Assembly (NCBI GenBank): GCA_015680685.1 | Contig: MNCI01038007.1 | Location: forward strand, 217,729-281,728 | Length of the DNA stretch: 64,000 nucleotides | Reading direction: 5' to 3' | DNA from: Gnetum montanum | Lineage: Eukaryota; Streptophyta; Gnetopsida; Gnetales; Gnetaceae | Shown here: piece after piece, positions 43,053 to 55,157 of the stretch | Position numbering within the stretch: position 1 is the first letter of the stretch | How the letters are laid out: every line of letters begins with the position of its first letter | Made by a program: the position numbers and the translations under genes | Notes under the pieces: model-generated | Told to the model about the DNA's origin: nothing | Databases searched by the model: none | Seen by the model: only the letters and a program-made list of their open reading frames with translations

Positions 43053-46000
43053 ATGGATCCAAAGAAGGAACACACAAATTTGGAACTTGCAAAAGTTGAG
43101 GAGGTAAAGAAAACCATACCTCCTGTGAGACAAGTGCACATCACAGTGCAGGAGGACATGCCATTGACCCGGTACGCTACTATGCTCCCTTTGCTTTTTT
43201 GAGATTCTGCTATCATTTTTTTTCTGCTTTCATTTTGTATCCTAGTCTTAGTCATCTGTGTTTACTGTCATCACATTGTTTTGGCCTTTGCATTGCCACT
43301 ATTGCCATTTTGGCCCCAACGGATGCATAAAATCTATGTTATCATTGCATGTAAGTTTGCTTAAATTACCTCCACTGCAGTTGTCGTAACCACGATGGTT
43401 TGGATAGTTTAAGTTGGCTTTCGAATGGCATAGCATAGGACCCTTAGGAGGGTTGGGCCATGCATTATGTGACAGTGTGACATGTGTTCTTTTGGGGCGT
43501 ATCGTTAATCGCCCTATAAGGATTAATTGCTCTATTGCTACGCTAGGCTATTTTTGCTATGCTAGCGCTTTCATGTTCTTGCTACGTCATGTGCAAGAAG
43601 AGGGTTATGCTACGCTATATGCATGAACTGCTAGGTATTGCTATGTTGTGTGCACATTACACTTAGACATGATGCTAACACTTTCCAGTTGTGTTGTGTA
43701 GGATGGGGCTAAGGCCAATTTTGATTATCTTAGAAATTGTAGGGGTCCTGTGTCATGTAAGCAAACCTGTGGCCAATGCTTCTCCTTCCCATATACGTAT
43801 GGGGGAGCAGGGGGTCTGGTTTAGAAAAGGAGCATAGGAGTTCCTACAATACCTCCTCCAACACTTCAGTATGATTGTTTGGTCATACCTAGAGGAGGAA
43901 GAGGCGGCCATCATAACAGAAGCCATACTCCCTAGAACTAGCTAGGACATCCTGAGGTTTCTAACAGATGGGGAAATCATGAGTAGGTAGGGAGAAGGAT
44001 CCAGTCAACACCCTATAGGGTTAAGGCATTTGGCCTAGATCTGGGATATGCCTGAGTATAGCTGCTACCATTCTTACAACACATTTTTCACCACACGTTA
44101 TATGGCGACGTGCTTCCAAAACACACAAGGAACTATTTACTGTGCTAGCAGGTGAGTTTTGCAGTCCTTTTCTGCTATGTTGTGCGATGTTGGCCATATT
44201 GGCCAAATGTTAATAGTATGTTTTTGTTACTAGGTTCTATATCAACAAGGAAGGGCTCCACGACCAAACGGGTCTACTGGCTACAAATAGCCCTGTAGGA
44301 GTTTTCTTCTGTTGAGAACCTACGGGCAGGTGTGATTGGTTAATTCAGGGGTGAATACCACACCTACCCATACCTATACCCCATTCCCTATGATCAATGC
44401 AAGGGGTCTGGTTGGCTAGATGAGGGATGGGTACAACCCTTCAAACCGATCATAGTTGACCAAGTTCTAGTTAGTCTTCCATCGTTCCCGTCACCGTACA
44501 GACCTGGTAGGCTAAACAGTAAGTGTTACATGCTTAACTATCTTTGCAATATTTGGATTTTCTATGTTTTTATGCTAAACATTTCTTGTGAAATTTGTTA
44601 TAAGGGAAAAAAAGCCCCAGGAGGTGACGGTGGTAACCGTCAAGACATAGGAGGCAATCATCTACTTCAAGTATGGAGAAGTAGACACGAGCCAATGCTA
44701 GATAAATGGTGGAACTTCAGATTCCTTGGTCTAGAATATCCAAAAGGCTTGGCTTATGGATCTATTCCTGGCCCTGCATCCAAATGTTCCTATCGTCGAA
44801 ATGCCCTCCATGATCGACTCCTTTTCCAACACGATGGGCCGCTTCCATACGCACATACAGGACGTATGGGTGGTCATTGAAATCAATGACCAACTATTTG
44901 CAAACGTATTCGGTGTCCCTGCCGATGGTGTTCTCATCTGGTCGAAGGGCAAGAAGGAGTTGATGCTTCAGAATAAGGACATTTAGGAGTGGCCAGGGAT
45001 TGCCAATGAGTGAAAGGGGCATTTTTTGAGATGAAGAGGAGTCTCCCCTGAATAAAAGGGATGCTGGTCTCTCAAGAGGAGAGGCACCAGTGCATGAAGA
45101 AGATGCTTGTACAGACTTGGTAGGGACCTCTACCAAGGCTACTACCATCGTCTTGCATCAGCAGGGAGGGAGATCGCAATCAGACACTGGTGAGTTCGAC
45201 AATATGTCTACCTTGTCATGGCTCATTTCGTCCATTGCTAATATGTTTAATTATGTAACATGCACTACTATTGATGCTATAGGACCTCCTATGATTTGTG
45301 TGGAATCATGGGCCGAGATCCTTGATAAGTTTATGTTCATGCAGGGAATTGTCGACGACATGATTAATCACCTTTAGCAGGTGGACCCTGACGTGGGTAA
45401 GTAATAGTGATAGGTGCTCTCATGTTTCTATGCTAGAGTTTTAGACTTTGTTAACCTTGCTACACTAATATGACTGACATGCTCTTTGTGTCATGGCAGC
45501 CTCTCAGCTCAAATGGGACACGACACAGCCTTTGAAAGTCGATGTTGTGCCTACATTCCCGTCCAAAGTGACCGAGGTATCTCATCGCACATATGACGAG
45601 GCTTGCAAATGCACTTTTCACTCGGCATACTCCTTGTGGGAGTATAAGCATGTCAATGAGAACCTATGGAAATGAGTCCAAAAAGCTGAGCAAATGGAGG
45701 TTGACCTAAGTGCCAAGGTGGAGGATCTCAAGTCAAGGAACAAATTCCTCATAGCTGATGATACTAATAATGAGGACTGACACACCGCTGTGATAGATTA
45801 CGCCATATTTTGGATAGTCACACGTTAGAAGGTCGAAGCCACCCATAAAATAATGGAAAAATGGATGCAAATGCACTTGTTAGCCTAGAAGTGTCAGGAT
45901 TTGAAAGATTTCAGCGCCAAGTTTCACGAATGGGGGAAGTCACAAAAAAACCATAAACATATGTATAAACTAGAAAATGCCACCACTTGTAAACTATATA

Positions 46001-46543
46001 GGGACATTGCTGTGAAGGCGTTTACGTATAAAGCATTTGTAAATGCCATTGATGCTTCTGAGGCCTATGCCAGGTTCAAAGAGTAGGTAAAGGTTATGGA
46101 ATCTCCTAAGTGGAAAGTGAACCTTCCCATAGGAGACACCACAACCGTCTCCTTTTCTTCGGGACCACTAAGGTGGATGACCGTCGAAAGGGAGAGAGCT
46201 ACTGTGGATGCTGAACCAAGCAATAGGCATTAGGTGGACATTACGGCAGAGGAGGTCTGGTGCCACCTCGGGCTCAGTTTAGACCAGATACCCTTTCAGA
46301 TGGATGTAGGTCCTTCTCAAGTTAGTTGTTTTCTATTGCATTAATGCTTATGCTCTGTTGTAGCTTTTGTGTGTTTCTTTAGCTGACCACTTCATTCCTA
46401 CGATGCAGGCTCTAGATGAGGGTGTAGGGCCTATAGAGGGAAGGAATGAAGAATCGGCAGAGGACAACGTAGGGGAAGGCGATGCAAAAGGAAATGATGC
46501 AGAAAAGAATGGCAAAGATGATGCGAATAGGGACAACCCATGA
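43053..46543 (+). pseudogene. Antisense accessory gene, exons 1-8 (RT-7 copy)
   Basis: Exon 1 43053-43171 (119 nt, MDPKKEHTNLELAKVEEVKK) then GTACGC; exon 2 43702-44151 (450 nt, VWFRKGA, FLQYLLQHFSMIVWSYLEEE, ending GTIYCAS) then GTGAGT; exon 3 44234-44518 then GTAAGT; exon 4 from 44605 with MDLFLALHPNVPIVEMPSMI and QDVWVVIEINDQLFANVFGV. A deletion near 45029 joins it to exon 5 (to 45189, GTGAGT). Exon 6 ends 45396 (GTAAGT); exon 7 45500-46320, coiled-coil-like (FHEWGKSQKNHKHMYKLE); exon 8 46409-46543, an open acidic tail ending NRDNP*. About ten scattered stops. Exon 4 recalls plant retrotransposon-associated domains but I make no assignment. Confidence 0.75.
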
Positions 46544-46620
46544 TAGCATGGGATTTGTTTTTGAAGTTTTGAATTTTTGTAACAATTTTTGCAAACATTG
46601 TCCAAAAGGAAAAAGTTTTG

Positions 46621-46626
46621 AATAAA
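46621..46626 (+). terminator. Candidate polyadenylation signal of accessory gene (RT-7)
   Basis: AATAAA 78 nt after the exon 8 stop and ~95 nt before the GGCC array. Confidence 0.5.
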
Positions 46627-46718
46627 GAAGAGAATTTCGGAAAAGAAATTGATTCTGTGTTCACTTGTGCATTGTCTACATGCTACGTTTTGTGTAAAAT
46701 TTTCATGCTTTCATGTGC

Positions 46719-46882
46719 TAGTTTTAGGCCATTTCGGGCCATTGCTAGTTTTAGGCCATTTTGGGCCATTGCTAGTTTTAGGCCATTTCAAGCCATTGCT
46801 AGTTTTAGGCCATTTCAGGCCTTAGCTAGTTTTAGGCCATTTTAGGTCATTGGCTAGTTTTAGGCCATTTCAGGCCATAGCA
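46719..46882 (-). repeat. Array of six 27-bp GGCC units (RT-7)
   Basis: Six units of TAGTTTTAGGCCATTTCGGG plus CCATTGC. The 75-codon frame at 46618-46845 is produced by it. Confidence 0.92.
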
Positions 46883-47022
46883 TAGCATGCCAAAGAGATG
46901 ATACATTAACAACTTGAATAACGACTAACTGGTAACTTATGTAGATAGATGGAATGTAAATAATGAAAGATGGTAATGTGCAAAGGATGGCTATTGGGCA
47001 GGAAGCAGTGGGGTTGCTACAC

Positions 47023-47880
47023 TATCCATAGTTGCTTCTTGACCCATCATGGATTGAGCGGAGCGTAAGGCCAAGGCACTTTGCCAGGGCCTTCATTTGC
47101 ATCATTGTCCTCCACTTGGAAGGGAAACTCAACCCACACGCTTTCATTTTGGAAACTGGCCTACTAGGCCGATTCTCCCAATGGATGGTTAGTGTGTGCA
47201 TGAGCAGGTGCTTCATTCTCAGAGGTTATGACCTCTGAGCCCTCCTCCATGTCTATGTTATTGATTACTTGCATTGCTACTTCGTCACCATGGATCACCA
47301 CCTCGCTGCTTGTGTATGGTAGGTTGATTTCTTGGTGAATGGATGAAGAGATAGCCCTAAGTTATGCTAACCATGATCTCCCCAAGATCAGGTTAAACGT
47401 GGGCATTTCCTCGACCATGATGAACGTTGTGTTTGTGGGGAACTGGTCCCCTGCCATGAAGCATATGTGGACTATGCCCTTCACTAGGACTCGTGCCCTG
47501 TTGAATGACCTTAGGCATGACATCATTGTGGGTTTGATCTGGTTGACCAAGCCCAACTTGTCCACAATAGGGAAGGGGATGACGTTCGTGGCAACCCCAT
47601 TATCAACATGTACGCTTCAGATCTGGTGTTGGCTGACCTGAATTGTGATGAAAAGGGATGCTGTAGCCACCTAGCCCCTTTTGTGATCTTCCCTAATGGA
47701 GTCATCACTAAAAGTCAATTGGGATGATTCTAGCTTTGTAGGTGTGGAGGGGAGCATGATCGAGTAGATCACTTCCTCTTCTACCAGCATGTCTTCATTG
47801 ATTGGAATCACTGTCAACATGCAGATCAGAGCCTCACAGTGTCGGACAGACATCATGATTAGGTTCTACAAACTTATTTA
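47023..47880 (-). pseudogene. Aspartic protease with tail (RT-7)
   Basis: Linker end: IPINEDMLVEEEVIYSIMLP. PR: SVHVDNGVATNVIPFP (D-N-G active site), VDKLGLVNQIKPTMMSCLRS, FIMVEEMPTFNLILGRSWLA, then IHQEINLPYT and VVIHGDEVAMQVINNIDME. The tail (EFPFQVEDNDANEGPGKVPW, PSWVKKQLWIV*) reaches ~47023 and matches the RT-3 and RT-5 tails. Broken by single stops and one frame change. Confidence 0.85.
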
Positions 47881-48713
47881 ACCTGAGTGAGGGCATCCAA
47901 GAGGTCTTGGCCCACACTATTTAATGCTTTCCTCCTCTTCTATTCATACTAGAAGAAAAATTTCCTGAGGATGGGTGATTTCAGGTCTAGGTTTATACCC
48001 TTTTGGTAGGGCGATGCAGACTATATGATTATAGCAATGTCCCTCTTTGGTGATGAGGGCATAGACACAGGTGGTCGAGGCATAGGATTGGAAGTACCAC
48101 AGGTGGTACTTCCTCTCAACGTCTCACCTACGAAATACACTTCCCATTTTTTAGGACCAGAAGGTTGTTCAGCTGTCTTGCGTGGGGCGAGGGCTGTCAA
48201 ATGGATTTGCCTGCTAATGATAAATGGAGCTAACAGTGTTAACGAGTAGGGTAGCATAGATTTGCTAATAGGTGGCATGAAGATGGATGCCTGTGGAGGG
48301 ACTCTTAGGACAAATAGCTATTGCAAGTCTTGGCTAGCCGCTGATGGTGCTGGTGCACTATACTAAGGCACACAGACCACGAATGGTTGCTGCGATGGCC
48401 TAGGATCACTATGAATACCGATGGCATTGATGATGTAATCAGCATTATTGGCATTGAGGGGGTCTATGTAGACATACATAGATTGGTTCTTAGGGTGTAT
48501 TGGGTTGCTTTCATCCAATACCATTTTTCTCTCATCAATCAACCTCTGGATGTCATCTTGCAATGGAAAATAGTAATTTGTGTTGTGACCACACTGTTGG
48601 TGATAATTGCAAAACCTGTCTAGCCTGAAATCCTTAGGAACTGGGGGCTCATTGGATAGGGCCAAAGAGGGGTTCCTAAGGAGCTCACAGTAGCATTGAT
48701 GTCTCTTGATTCC
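47881..48713 (-). pseudogene. gag, C-terminal part (RT-7)
   Basis: Starts at the RT-8 boundary inside GIKRHQCYCELLRNPSLALS. Then FRLDRFCNYHQQCGHNTNYY (last zinc ligand C changed to Y), DDIQRLIDERKMVLDESNPI, YVYIDPLNANNADYIINAIG and a variable P/S-rich stretch. The apparent N-terminal extension up to 48818 is read from the RT-8 LTR and is not gag. Confidence 0.85.
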
Positions 48714-48822
48714 TGTAGTGACCAAAAACATTAGCAGCTGGAAGAACGTCGGGGTCGGCGGATGCAACAGTTCCAACCCCGTACCCGCGGGAGGGCAATG
48801 CTGGGTGTGTGCAAACATGGGG

Positions 48823-48858
48823 TGTCCTGAATGGTCTGGTCGATTAGACAGGGACTTA
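48823..48858 (-). promoter_or_regulatory. Conserved R/U5 stem-loop, RT-8
   Basis: AAGTCCCTGTCTAATCGACC with CATTCAGGAC; CCTG and CAGG can pair. Confidence 0.45.
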
Positions 48859-49361
48859 CATCGGTGTCAATATGGCCTTTTGCAACATAAATTGTATAAA
48901 TTATGAGATAGTTCTTACGGGTAGATACAACGGTGGAGAAATGCTTCAGAGCTACAAATTCGTCTGGTTAGTGTGGATACAATTGGTTGCACAGCGTGAT
49001 AGAATGCAAAAGTTCCGAGGGTAACCAAAGCATGCTAGGAAGCAGAAAGAGTTATGCACTTCGACACGGACTTCACGTACAAATAATGCAGGATTCTACC
49101 AAGGTAGTAGAATGAAGACTAGGACCTTACGCCAGCTAGGAGAGGTTCTCTGTTTACAGTGTTAAACAGATGGGTATGATTATTACAATGCTGGCGAAAA
49201 AAGAGGGGGGGGGGGGAAAGAGCCTTTGCTTCCAAAAGGACGTGAACCCCTTTTGAAATTGCCAACTTTACAGATTATTGGCTTTTTCTTTTGCCAAATC
49301 ACATCTTTCTTTTTTTTAGCCAAGAAATTTTTTCAGACCTTTTGTATGCTGTTTGCCAGGA

Positions 49362-49369
49362 TATTTATA
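49362..49369 (-). promoter_or_regulatory. TATA box of RT-8 3' LTR
   Basis: TATAAATA on minus (CCCTATAAATATCC). Confidence 0.7.
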
Positions 49370-49624
49370 GGGCTAAAGGTAAGCAAAAGGGGCCTTTTGA
49401 ATGCTACGTGTCGTAGACTTGTGTTACCTCACTAGCGTTACTCGAGCCATCTATGACCGTTGTGCTTACAAGACTATTGCGATGTGAGCCTACCATGCAA
49501 TAACTATGATCCTACTACATTGCAATTGCACCGTTAGCTCCTAGAGACATGTGTCAATGGTCCGATTGGGTGGAGTGCATTGATGTCGCACAACCACTTG
49601 CATGTTGCACTGTGCTTTGTGATG

Positions 49625-50065
49625 TGACTTGCTTGGCGTGGCATAGCATCTTGTTGCGCATCCTGCCATATGTCACGTACTTGCTATGCTATGCTACACT
49701 ATGTAGCGTAGCGTAGCATAGCAACTGGCCTTAATCGCAATAGTTTTGATGATTAGCAACCCATTCTCCTACGATGCCAGTTTTGCGAAATTTCCTAATT
49801 CTACCTTTCGAACTGCCTTTTGTCCCTTCTATAGGATTACTATGCCTTCCTGTGCCATGTAGCTCAGCGTAGCATAGTAGTAGACATGGTCCACCACTTC
49901 TTGGCGAAAAGAGACATCACTACAGAACTCAAAGTTAGGCAAGGGGAGTGGGTAGTGAAGTCATTGCTATGCTACGCTATGTTACATTGCATAGCATAGC
50001 ACTTCGTTCCACCATTATTTTCTAAAGCTTGCTACGCTACATATCGTAGCATAGCATAGCAGTCT
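49625..50065 (-). repeat. U3 GCTACGCTA palindromes (RT-8)
   Basis: Five clusters near 49640, 49703, 49862, 49985 and 50048, for example ATGCTACACTATGTAGCGTA at 49688-49707. Confidence 0.85.
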
Positions 50066-50339
50066 TTATGACTTAGAAAACTTGTCGAACTATTTTTTGT
50101 GCACCTAGGATACTACCGTCGATTCTGCACAGCGCTTCCGAGTAGGCTGCTGGCTATTCAGGCTACTTTGATGGGTGGGCAGAATGGTATAGGGCTTGTC
50201 CATTCTCAAAGTAGAAAATTTACTGAACTGGTCATCCTGGACTTAGAACATTCTTCTTCCGATGAACTGCCATAGTGTTGTACAGATTGCAAGAGCCTGA
50301 TGAGGCCAGGATGACCCCATATTTTTTTAGGATGTTTCA

Positions 50340-50352
50340 TTGGCCCCTCTTT
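50340..50352 (-). other. Polypurine tract of RT-8
   Basis: AAAGAGGGGCCAA on minus, directly before the LTR start. Part of an inverted repeat spanning 50331-50405. Confidence 0.87.
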
Positions 50353-50430
50353 GTCGACGTCTGGAGAACAAGCTCGATGGACATCGACAAAGAATACGAA
50401 ACACCACAGCAGGAAAAATGTTGAGGCTAT

Positions 50431-51327
50431 AGTTTGGTGAGTGCTGGGACATCACTTGGCCATGCTTGAGGGTGTTGCATTGGTTTTGTGGAGGTTAAGG
50501 CAGAGAGTAGAGATGATGTTTAGCCAAGTCCCTCGTCAGAGTGCTTTGAGGAGCGCATTTGCATTTTCATTTCTAGCTGGCGTTGTTCTTCAACCTCTTG
50601 TAGGCAGGTGTCCCCTCCGTAGGATGAGCTATGTTACATCCATGGAGGGCTTTGACTTACCTACTAAAGCCTTCCACATGGCAAGCTATGTTATGTGCAT
50701 GCCAGAATTTGCACTCTCAAACAACCATGTTAGTCGAGGCACTCACTTTGCGATGTTGTAGCCTTTGCTACTGTAGGGGGATGCATCTTTAGGGATGATG
50801 TATTATGGGCTACTGGCATTGTTGTTACTCTTGGACACCATCACTGGTGTGAGATGGCCAAAGTAGGGAGCCCAGCAGTGGTCTTGGCAACACCAGTCAC
50901 GGGGGGAATTGGTCCCCAAGGCACTGGGGATGCAGATGCACTGGAATCCCCATCAAAGGAATGCATGCTCAGTTCAGCTATGAGATTAGCTACCACATAG
51001 CTGAACATTACACAAGCCAAAACCTTGGTAGGAAACTAAAGGGCAATAATATTGTGCCTAGGCCACAATACTGTCAACACCTCAAAAGCAAGAATGGGCC
51101 CAAGAACTGCCATCAGGGTGATGGGCCATGGCGATGGTAGGTTTGAAGGGCTCATGTGACATCATATGATGTCTTTGAAGGATTAGCATGACACCAAAGG
51201 TGGCAGCGCATATGCCCTGGACCATGTTCTCCTTGCATTAAGAACTGCATCTTGGAGTGGGAATGTCCCACCTGTGTGTTGGTATCATGCCTCTTTATTC
51301 GACGTGTATCTGGTGGTGCTGGTGCAT
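50431..51327 (-). pseudogene. 3' ORF region (RT-8)
   Basis: From ATG 51327: MHQHHQIHVE, then PTHRWDIPTPRCSS and FGVMLILQRHHMMSHEPFK, as in RT-7. Other frames: VLTVLWPRHNIIAL, MFSYVVANLIAELSMHSFDG, VAKTTAGLPTLAI. Then MHIT*LAMWKALVGKSKPSM with DVT*LILRRGHLPT. Order and spacing match RT-7 and RT-5. No recognised domain; several stops. Confidence 0.5.
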
Positions 51328-51354
51328 ATTGAGGATGCAACGTGAACCCAATTC

Positions 51355-51610
51355 AAGGTCTTGGTAGACCGTGTGCTGGTTTAATGTCCTAGCAGACCGT
51401 ACATGATATTTTTACATCGTGGTGGATGTGTGATGCCAATTTATAGTCATAGTGGACTAACAGTGCCAGTTTTACATCGTGATGAATAGTTGCTGCCAGT
51501 TTATCGTCATAGCAGATGTTGTTCAGTGCTGCTAGATTATCGTCATTGGGGATGCTACCTGGTGCCACTGCCAGTTTATCATTGTAGCTGAAGATGCTTG
51601 GTATTGTCAT
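51355..51610 (-). repeat. Array downstream of integrase (RT-8)
   Basis: Seven to eight units, plus-strand form TGCCAGTTTATCGTCATAGC and variants. Confidence 0.85.
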
Positions 51611-51616
51611 TGCACC

Positions 51617-52660
51617 TCAGACGTAGTATGGCTTGAGGTACATGTGGTTCACCAGGTTGGCGAACTCATTGTTGTCCATGTCTACCAGTTTGAAGGCTCC
51701 ATTCTCAAAGGCTTTAGCAATCATGTAAGGACCTTTCCAGTTATCTGAGAAATTACTTATGTGCTCACAGATGGCCTTGAGGATGAGGTCTTCCTTCTGC
51801 ACTGGCCGTCGATGCAGGTCTGCATGATGCTTTTGCTATTGTTTGTTTTGATAGTGCTCAATCTGTCTCAGTTTTTGCACGCATTCCTCCTCCACTAAGT
51901 TGAGGTCAATGGTTCATGATTCGTTGTTCTGGGCTTCACTCACGATGTTGGACAGGATCATCCGAAGTGAGGGTACCTACAGCTCAAGAGGTAACACATC
52001 TTTAGATCCGTAAACGAGATTGTAAGGGGTCTTACTTATCACGGTTCTGCAAGTTGTTTGAGAGGCCCAGAGGATGTAGAGTATTTGCTCATGCCACTGC
52101 CTCTTGCTATTGTTAAGCATCCACTTTGGCAAGTTGGTGATGGACTTATTTGTATCCTCCACTTTCCCATTTGCCTATGAATAGTAAGGGGAACAAAGTG
52201 ATTGTTTAATGCCTAGGTTGCTACAGAAGGCCCAGGTTTCCTTACTGCTGAACTATGGTCCATTTTCAGTCATAATAGTCATCGAAAGCCCAAACCTATT
52301 CACGATGTTATTGAGGATGAAGTGGCAGATTTTCTAAGATGTTGTTTTCCTCAGGGGAATAGCTTCCACCCACTTAGTAAAATACTCTATGATGGTGATA
52401 ATGAGGCTATGCCCTGCGAAGGACTTAGGCGTGACAGGCCCTATGAGGTCTAGTCTGCATCGTTGGAAGGGCCATGTAATTTGTGTTGTGTGCAGGTTTG
52501 TAGGTGCTATGTGTATGAGATTTGCATATCTCTGGCATGTGTCACACGTCTTGACTTTTGATAGGTAGTCACGCTCCATGTAGGGCCAATAATACCCTAG
52601 GCGTCTGATTTTCACCACCATAGCTCTGGGTGATATGTGTCCACTACACAACCCTTCATG
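51617..52660 (-). pseudogene. Integrase (RT-8)
   Basis: Zinc domain HEGLCSGHISPRAM ... CDTCQRYANLIHIAP is complete. First catalytic Asp in RLDLIGPV. The second block reads IMTENGP*FSS, so the catalytic aspartate is replaced by glutamate next to a stop. The third block, NGKVEDTNKSI, keeps a glutamate. The C-terminal domain (NFSDNWKGPYMIAKAFENGA, ending LKPYYV* at 51617) is open from 51802. Stops at ~52335, 52245 and 52185 and in VLPLEL*V. Confidence 0.9.
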
Positions 52661-53340
52661 AACGTCATTAACTACCTTTTGTGCCTACTCACCACCCATG
52701 CATGCCAGCAATATCCCATCGTACGATCATTGGCACAAGACATCATTTCCCATGAGCATATTTTGCTAGGCGTGCTTGTGGATTGCATCTTTCTGAGACA
52801 ATGTCAATCCACTCGGGGGTCTGCCATGCTATAAATATGCTTTAATGTTATTTAACCTCTCCGGGATGTCCACAGAATCAATAGATGCCACGTGTTCCAC
52901 TCGAGTGATAGGTTCTACCCATTCTATGATTGTAGTTGGCAGGTTTGCCAAGGAATGCTATGGGATGTTGAACGTGAGGGTAGCTAAGGCGTTTGCTACG
53001 GTATTCTCATTTTGTGGCACGTGTTGCACATCAGTGGTCATGAATTGGTTTAGTAAAAATTTTGCTAGGTTATAGTAGGGTTGCAGATGCGTAGCCTTGT
53101 AGACATAGACTTCAGTGATTTGGTTCACGACTAGTTGTGAATCTCCCCAAATCGCCAAGTGTTGTACATGCAATGCATGTGTAGTTAAGAGGGCTCTAGG
53201 TAGCCCCTCGTATTCTACCACGTTGTTGGTGCATGGGAATGTGAAGTGATAAGCGAATGGGTACATTTCCCTAGAGAGGAATGTGATTGTGGTAGCGACG
53301 CTACCTCCTCACGTGGTTGAGGCACTGTCGAAGTGTAAGG
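52661..53340 (-). pseudogene. Archaeal-type RNase H and linker (RT-8)
   Basis: LHFDSASTT (catalytic Asp kept, G to S), then the open frame 53266-52958: FTFPCTNNVVEYEGLPRALL, IWGDSQLVVNQITEVYVYKA, ENTVANALATLTFNIP (last Asp changed to N). The linker to integrase follows with stops. A frame change separates the FDSAS block from the rest. Confidence 0.85.
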
Positions 53341-55157
53341 TTGTCTTGAAACATGGTGGGACATTGGAGACATTGCTAATGTATTCATCAGGGAACTCGG
53401 GATCGATGGTTTCCTGGTCATCGACTGACGAGGCCATAAGTTGGGTTGCTATGGCTTGGCCCTTTGTCGACGATTGGCTTACATAGCGCAGGTCAAATTT
53501 TGTGGTTATGGCCTTCCACTGGGCTATCTTGCTACTTTTGTACAGGTTGTCAGTGATAGCCCGGAGTACATTGCTTTTGTAAATGATGTTGGTTGTGTTG
53601 CAGAATAGGTAATGCTGCAACTTTTTTAGCATGAACACTAAGGCTAGGCAATTCCTCTCCACTTCGTTGTATTTTTCCTTGTATGCTATTAATGTGTGGC
53701 TTAGGTAATATACTGGTATCTCAGAGCCATCATCCTGCTTCCTACATAGCAGTGCCACTATGGATGCATCGAAGGTGACAAGGTATATGAAGAAAGGCTT
53801 GTCCCTCTGCAGTGGGTACATTATTGGGAGCTGTGAGAGCTCTTTCTTCAGGTTGTTGAAGGCTTGTTGACATTGGGCCATCCACTCAAAGTCAACCCCC
53901 TTTCTCAGAAGATGTTGCATGGGGTGTAACTTATCGGTCAACCTTGCTATAAACCTTCGAATGAATTGCACTCTGCCTTGTAAACCATGTAACTCCTTAA
54001 GGTTTTTGGTAGGCGCTAGGTTGATGATGCCTTTGAATTTCTCTGGGTTTACCCATATTCTAGCCTCTAATACTACAAACCCTAACATGCGTCTGGTCTT
54101 TACTCCAAAGATGCACTTCTTAGGATTAAGACACAAATTATGCCTTTGACAGCACTTGAGGACTAATTCTACATCACGCGAGTGATGGGTTGCCTCTTTT
54201 GACTTAACTGCTATATCATCCACGTAATCGTTTAACATTTCTAGGATGTAGTCACTAAAAATGTAGGTCATGGCTCACTGGTAGGTTGCTCCATCATTCT
54301 TGAGCTTGAAGGACATCATGGTATAGTAGAACGTTTCCCATGGAGTCATGAAGGTTGTTGACAGCTAGTGTTCTCTGTTGATGCGGATTTGGTTGTATCT
54401 GGAGAAGCTATCCATGAAGGATAGCAAAGCATGACCAGCCATGGTGTCGATGAGTTGATCGATGCTCAGTAGTGGAAAGCTGTCCTTGATCGTTACCTTG
54501 TTCAAATCTCGAAAATCTATACATATTGTTATCCCTCCTATTTTCTTCGAAACCATAATGATGTTGGACACCCACTCTGAATAGTCGACTGCGCAGATGA
54601 AACCTGCTCGGTATAACTTAGTGATTTCATCCCTCATGGCTAGCATGATTTTTGGCTTGATTTTATGCACCTTTTGCTTAACTGCCCTTACGTGGGGATC
54701 TAGGATGATGTTATGCTGAATCAGCCATGGATCCACACCTGGCATGTCACCGTATGACCATGCAAAGACATCGATGTGTTCTTGCAAGGTTCTAACTATG
54801 CACTCATGTATTTGTGCATCTAGGAGGGAGCTAAGTCTTAATTTCTTTACCTCCCTTCTTGTCGTGGTCATGGGTATCTCGACAAGAGGATCCTCGATTA
54901 CATCCTTGGCCTCTAAATCTAGAGCATGGACCAAGTGTCTGGGCCAATCCGAGGGTGCTTCTAAGGTCACTATAGTATTAATCATAATGACCCCCAGTTG
55001 ATCATGTTGGGGTTTAGCTATCTCGCGAGCTTGCCTTGTGGCCCTATTAATATTAGAGGCATGGATAGGGCATTATGGGTTTCCATCTCTTGCTTGACCT
55101 GCCATCATAAGATGAGAGCCTGGGTAAGGGTCATCAGAGATTATGTGAAACATAAAT
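53341..55157 (-). pseudogene. Reverse transcriptase and retroviral-type RNase H (RT-8)
   Basis: Follows a CTTTGCAG acceptor-like site. Linker blocks: AREIAKPQHDQLGVIMINTI, LSSLLDAQIHECIVRTLQEH. The open frame 54985-54365 covers GFICAVDYSEWVSNIIMVSK and LLSFMDSFSRYNQIRINREH. After a stop and a mutated motif-B stretch the frame 54271-53309 has NDYVDDIAVKSKEATHHSRD (YVDD intact), LHGLQGRVQFIRRFIARLTD, GVDFEWMAQCQQAFNNLKKE and RNase H blocks FIYLVTFDASIVALLC, NEVERNCLALVFMLKKLQHY. Only one or two lesions separate it from a full RT-RNase H frame. Confidence 0.92.

Larger units (their letters stand above)
36187..48713 (-). mobile_element. RT-7: Tat-type element inserted in RT-6 gag
   Basis: Minus-strand element read right to left: gag (cut at 48713 by RT-8), PR, GGCC array, antisense accessory gene (plus strand 43053-46543), pol exon (42347-39250), 3' array, 3' ORF, PPT, 3' LTR (37883-36187). 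Candidate target duplication GGTTA at 36182-36186. Its 5' part should lie beyond RT-8, outside the window. Confidence 0.92.
48714..50339 (-). repeat. 3' LTR of RT-8 (1626 bp)
   Basis: Minus-strand start TGAAACATCCTAAAAAAAT at 50339 after the PPT; end GGTCACTACA at 48714, directly next to RT-7 gag codons. Confidence 0.92.

Noticed and set aside
46618-46845. 75-codon frame with repeated FRPF motif
   Set aside because: Produced by the 27-bp GGCC array; the unit is a multiple of three.
48363-48818. A 151-codon gag frame with its own N-terminus
   Set aside because: Codons above 48713 are read from the RT-8 LTR; it is a fusion across an insertion site.
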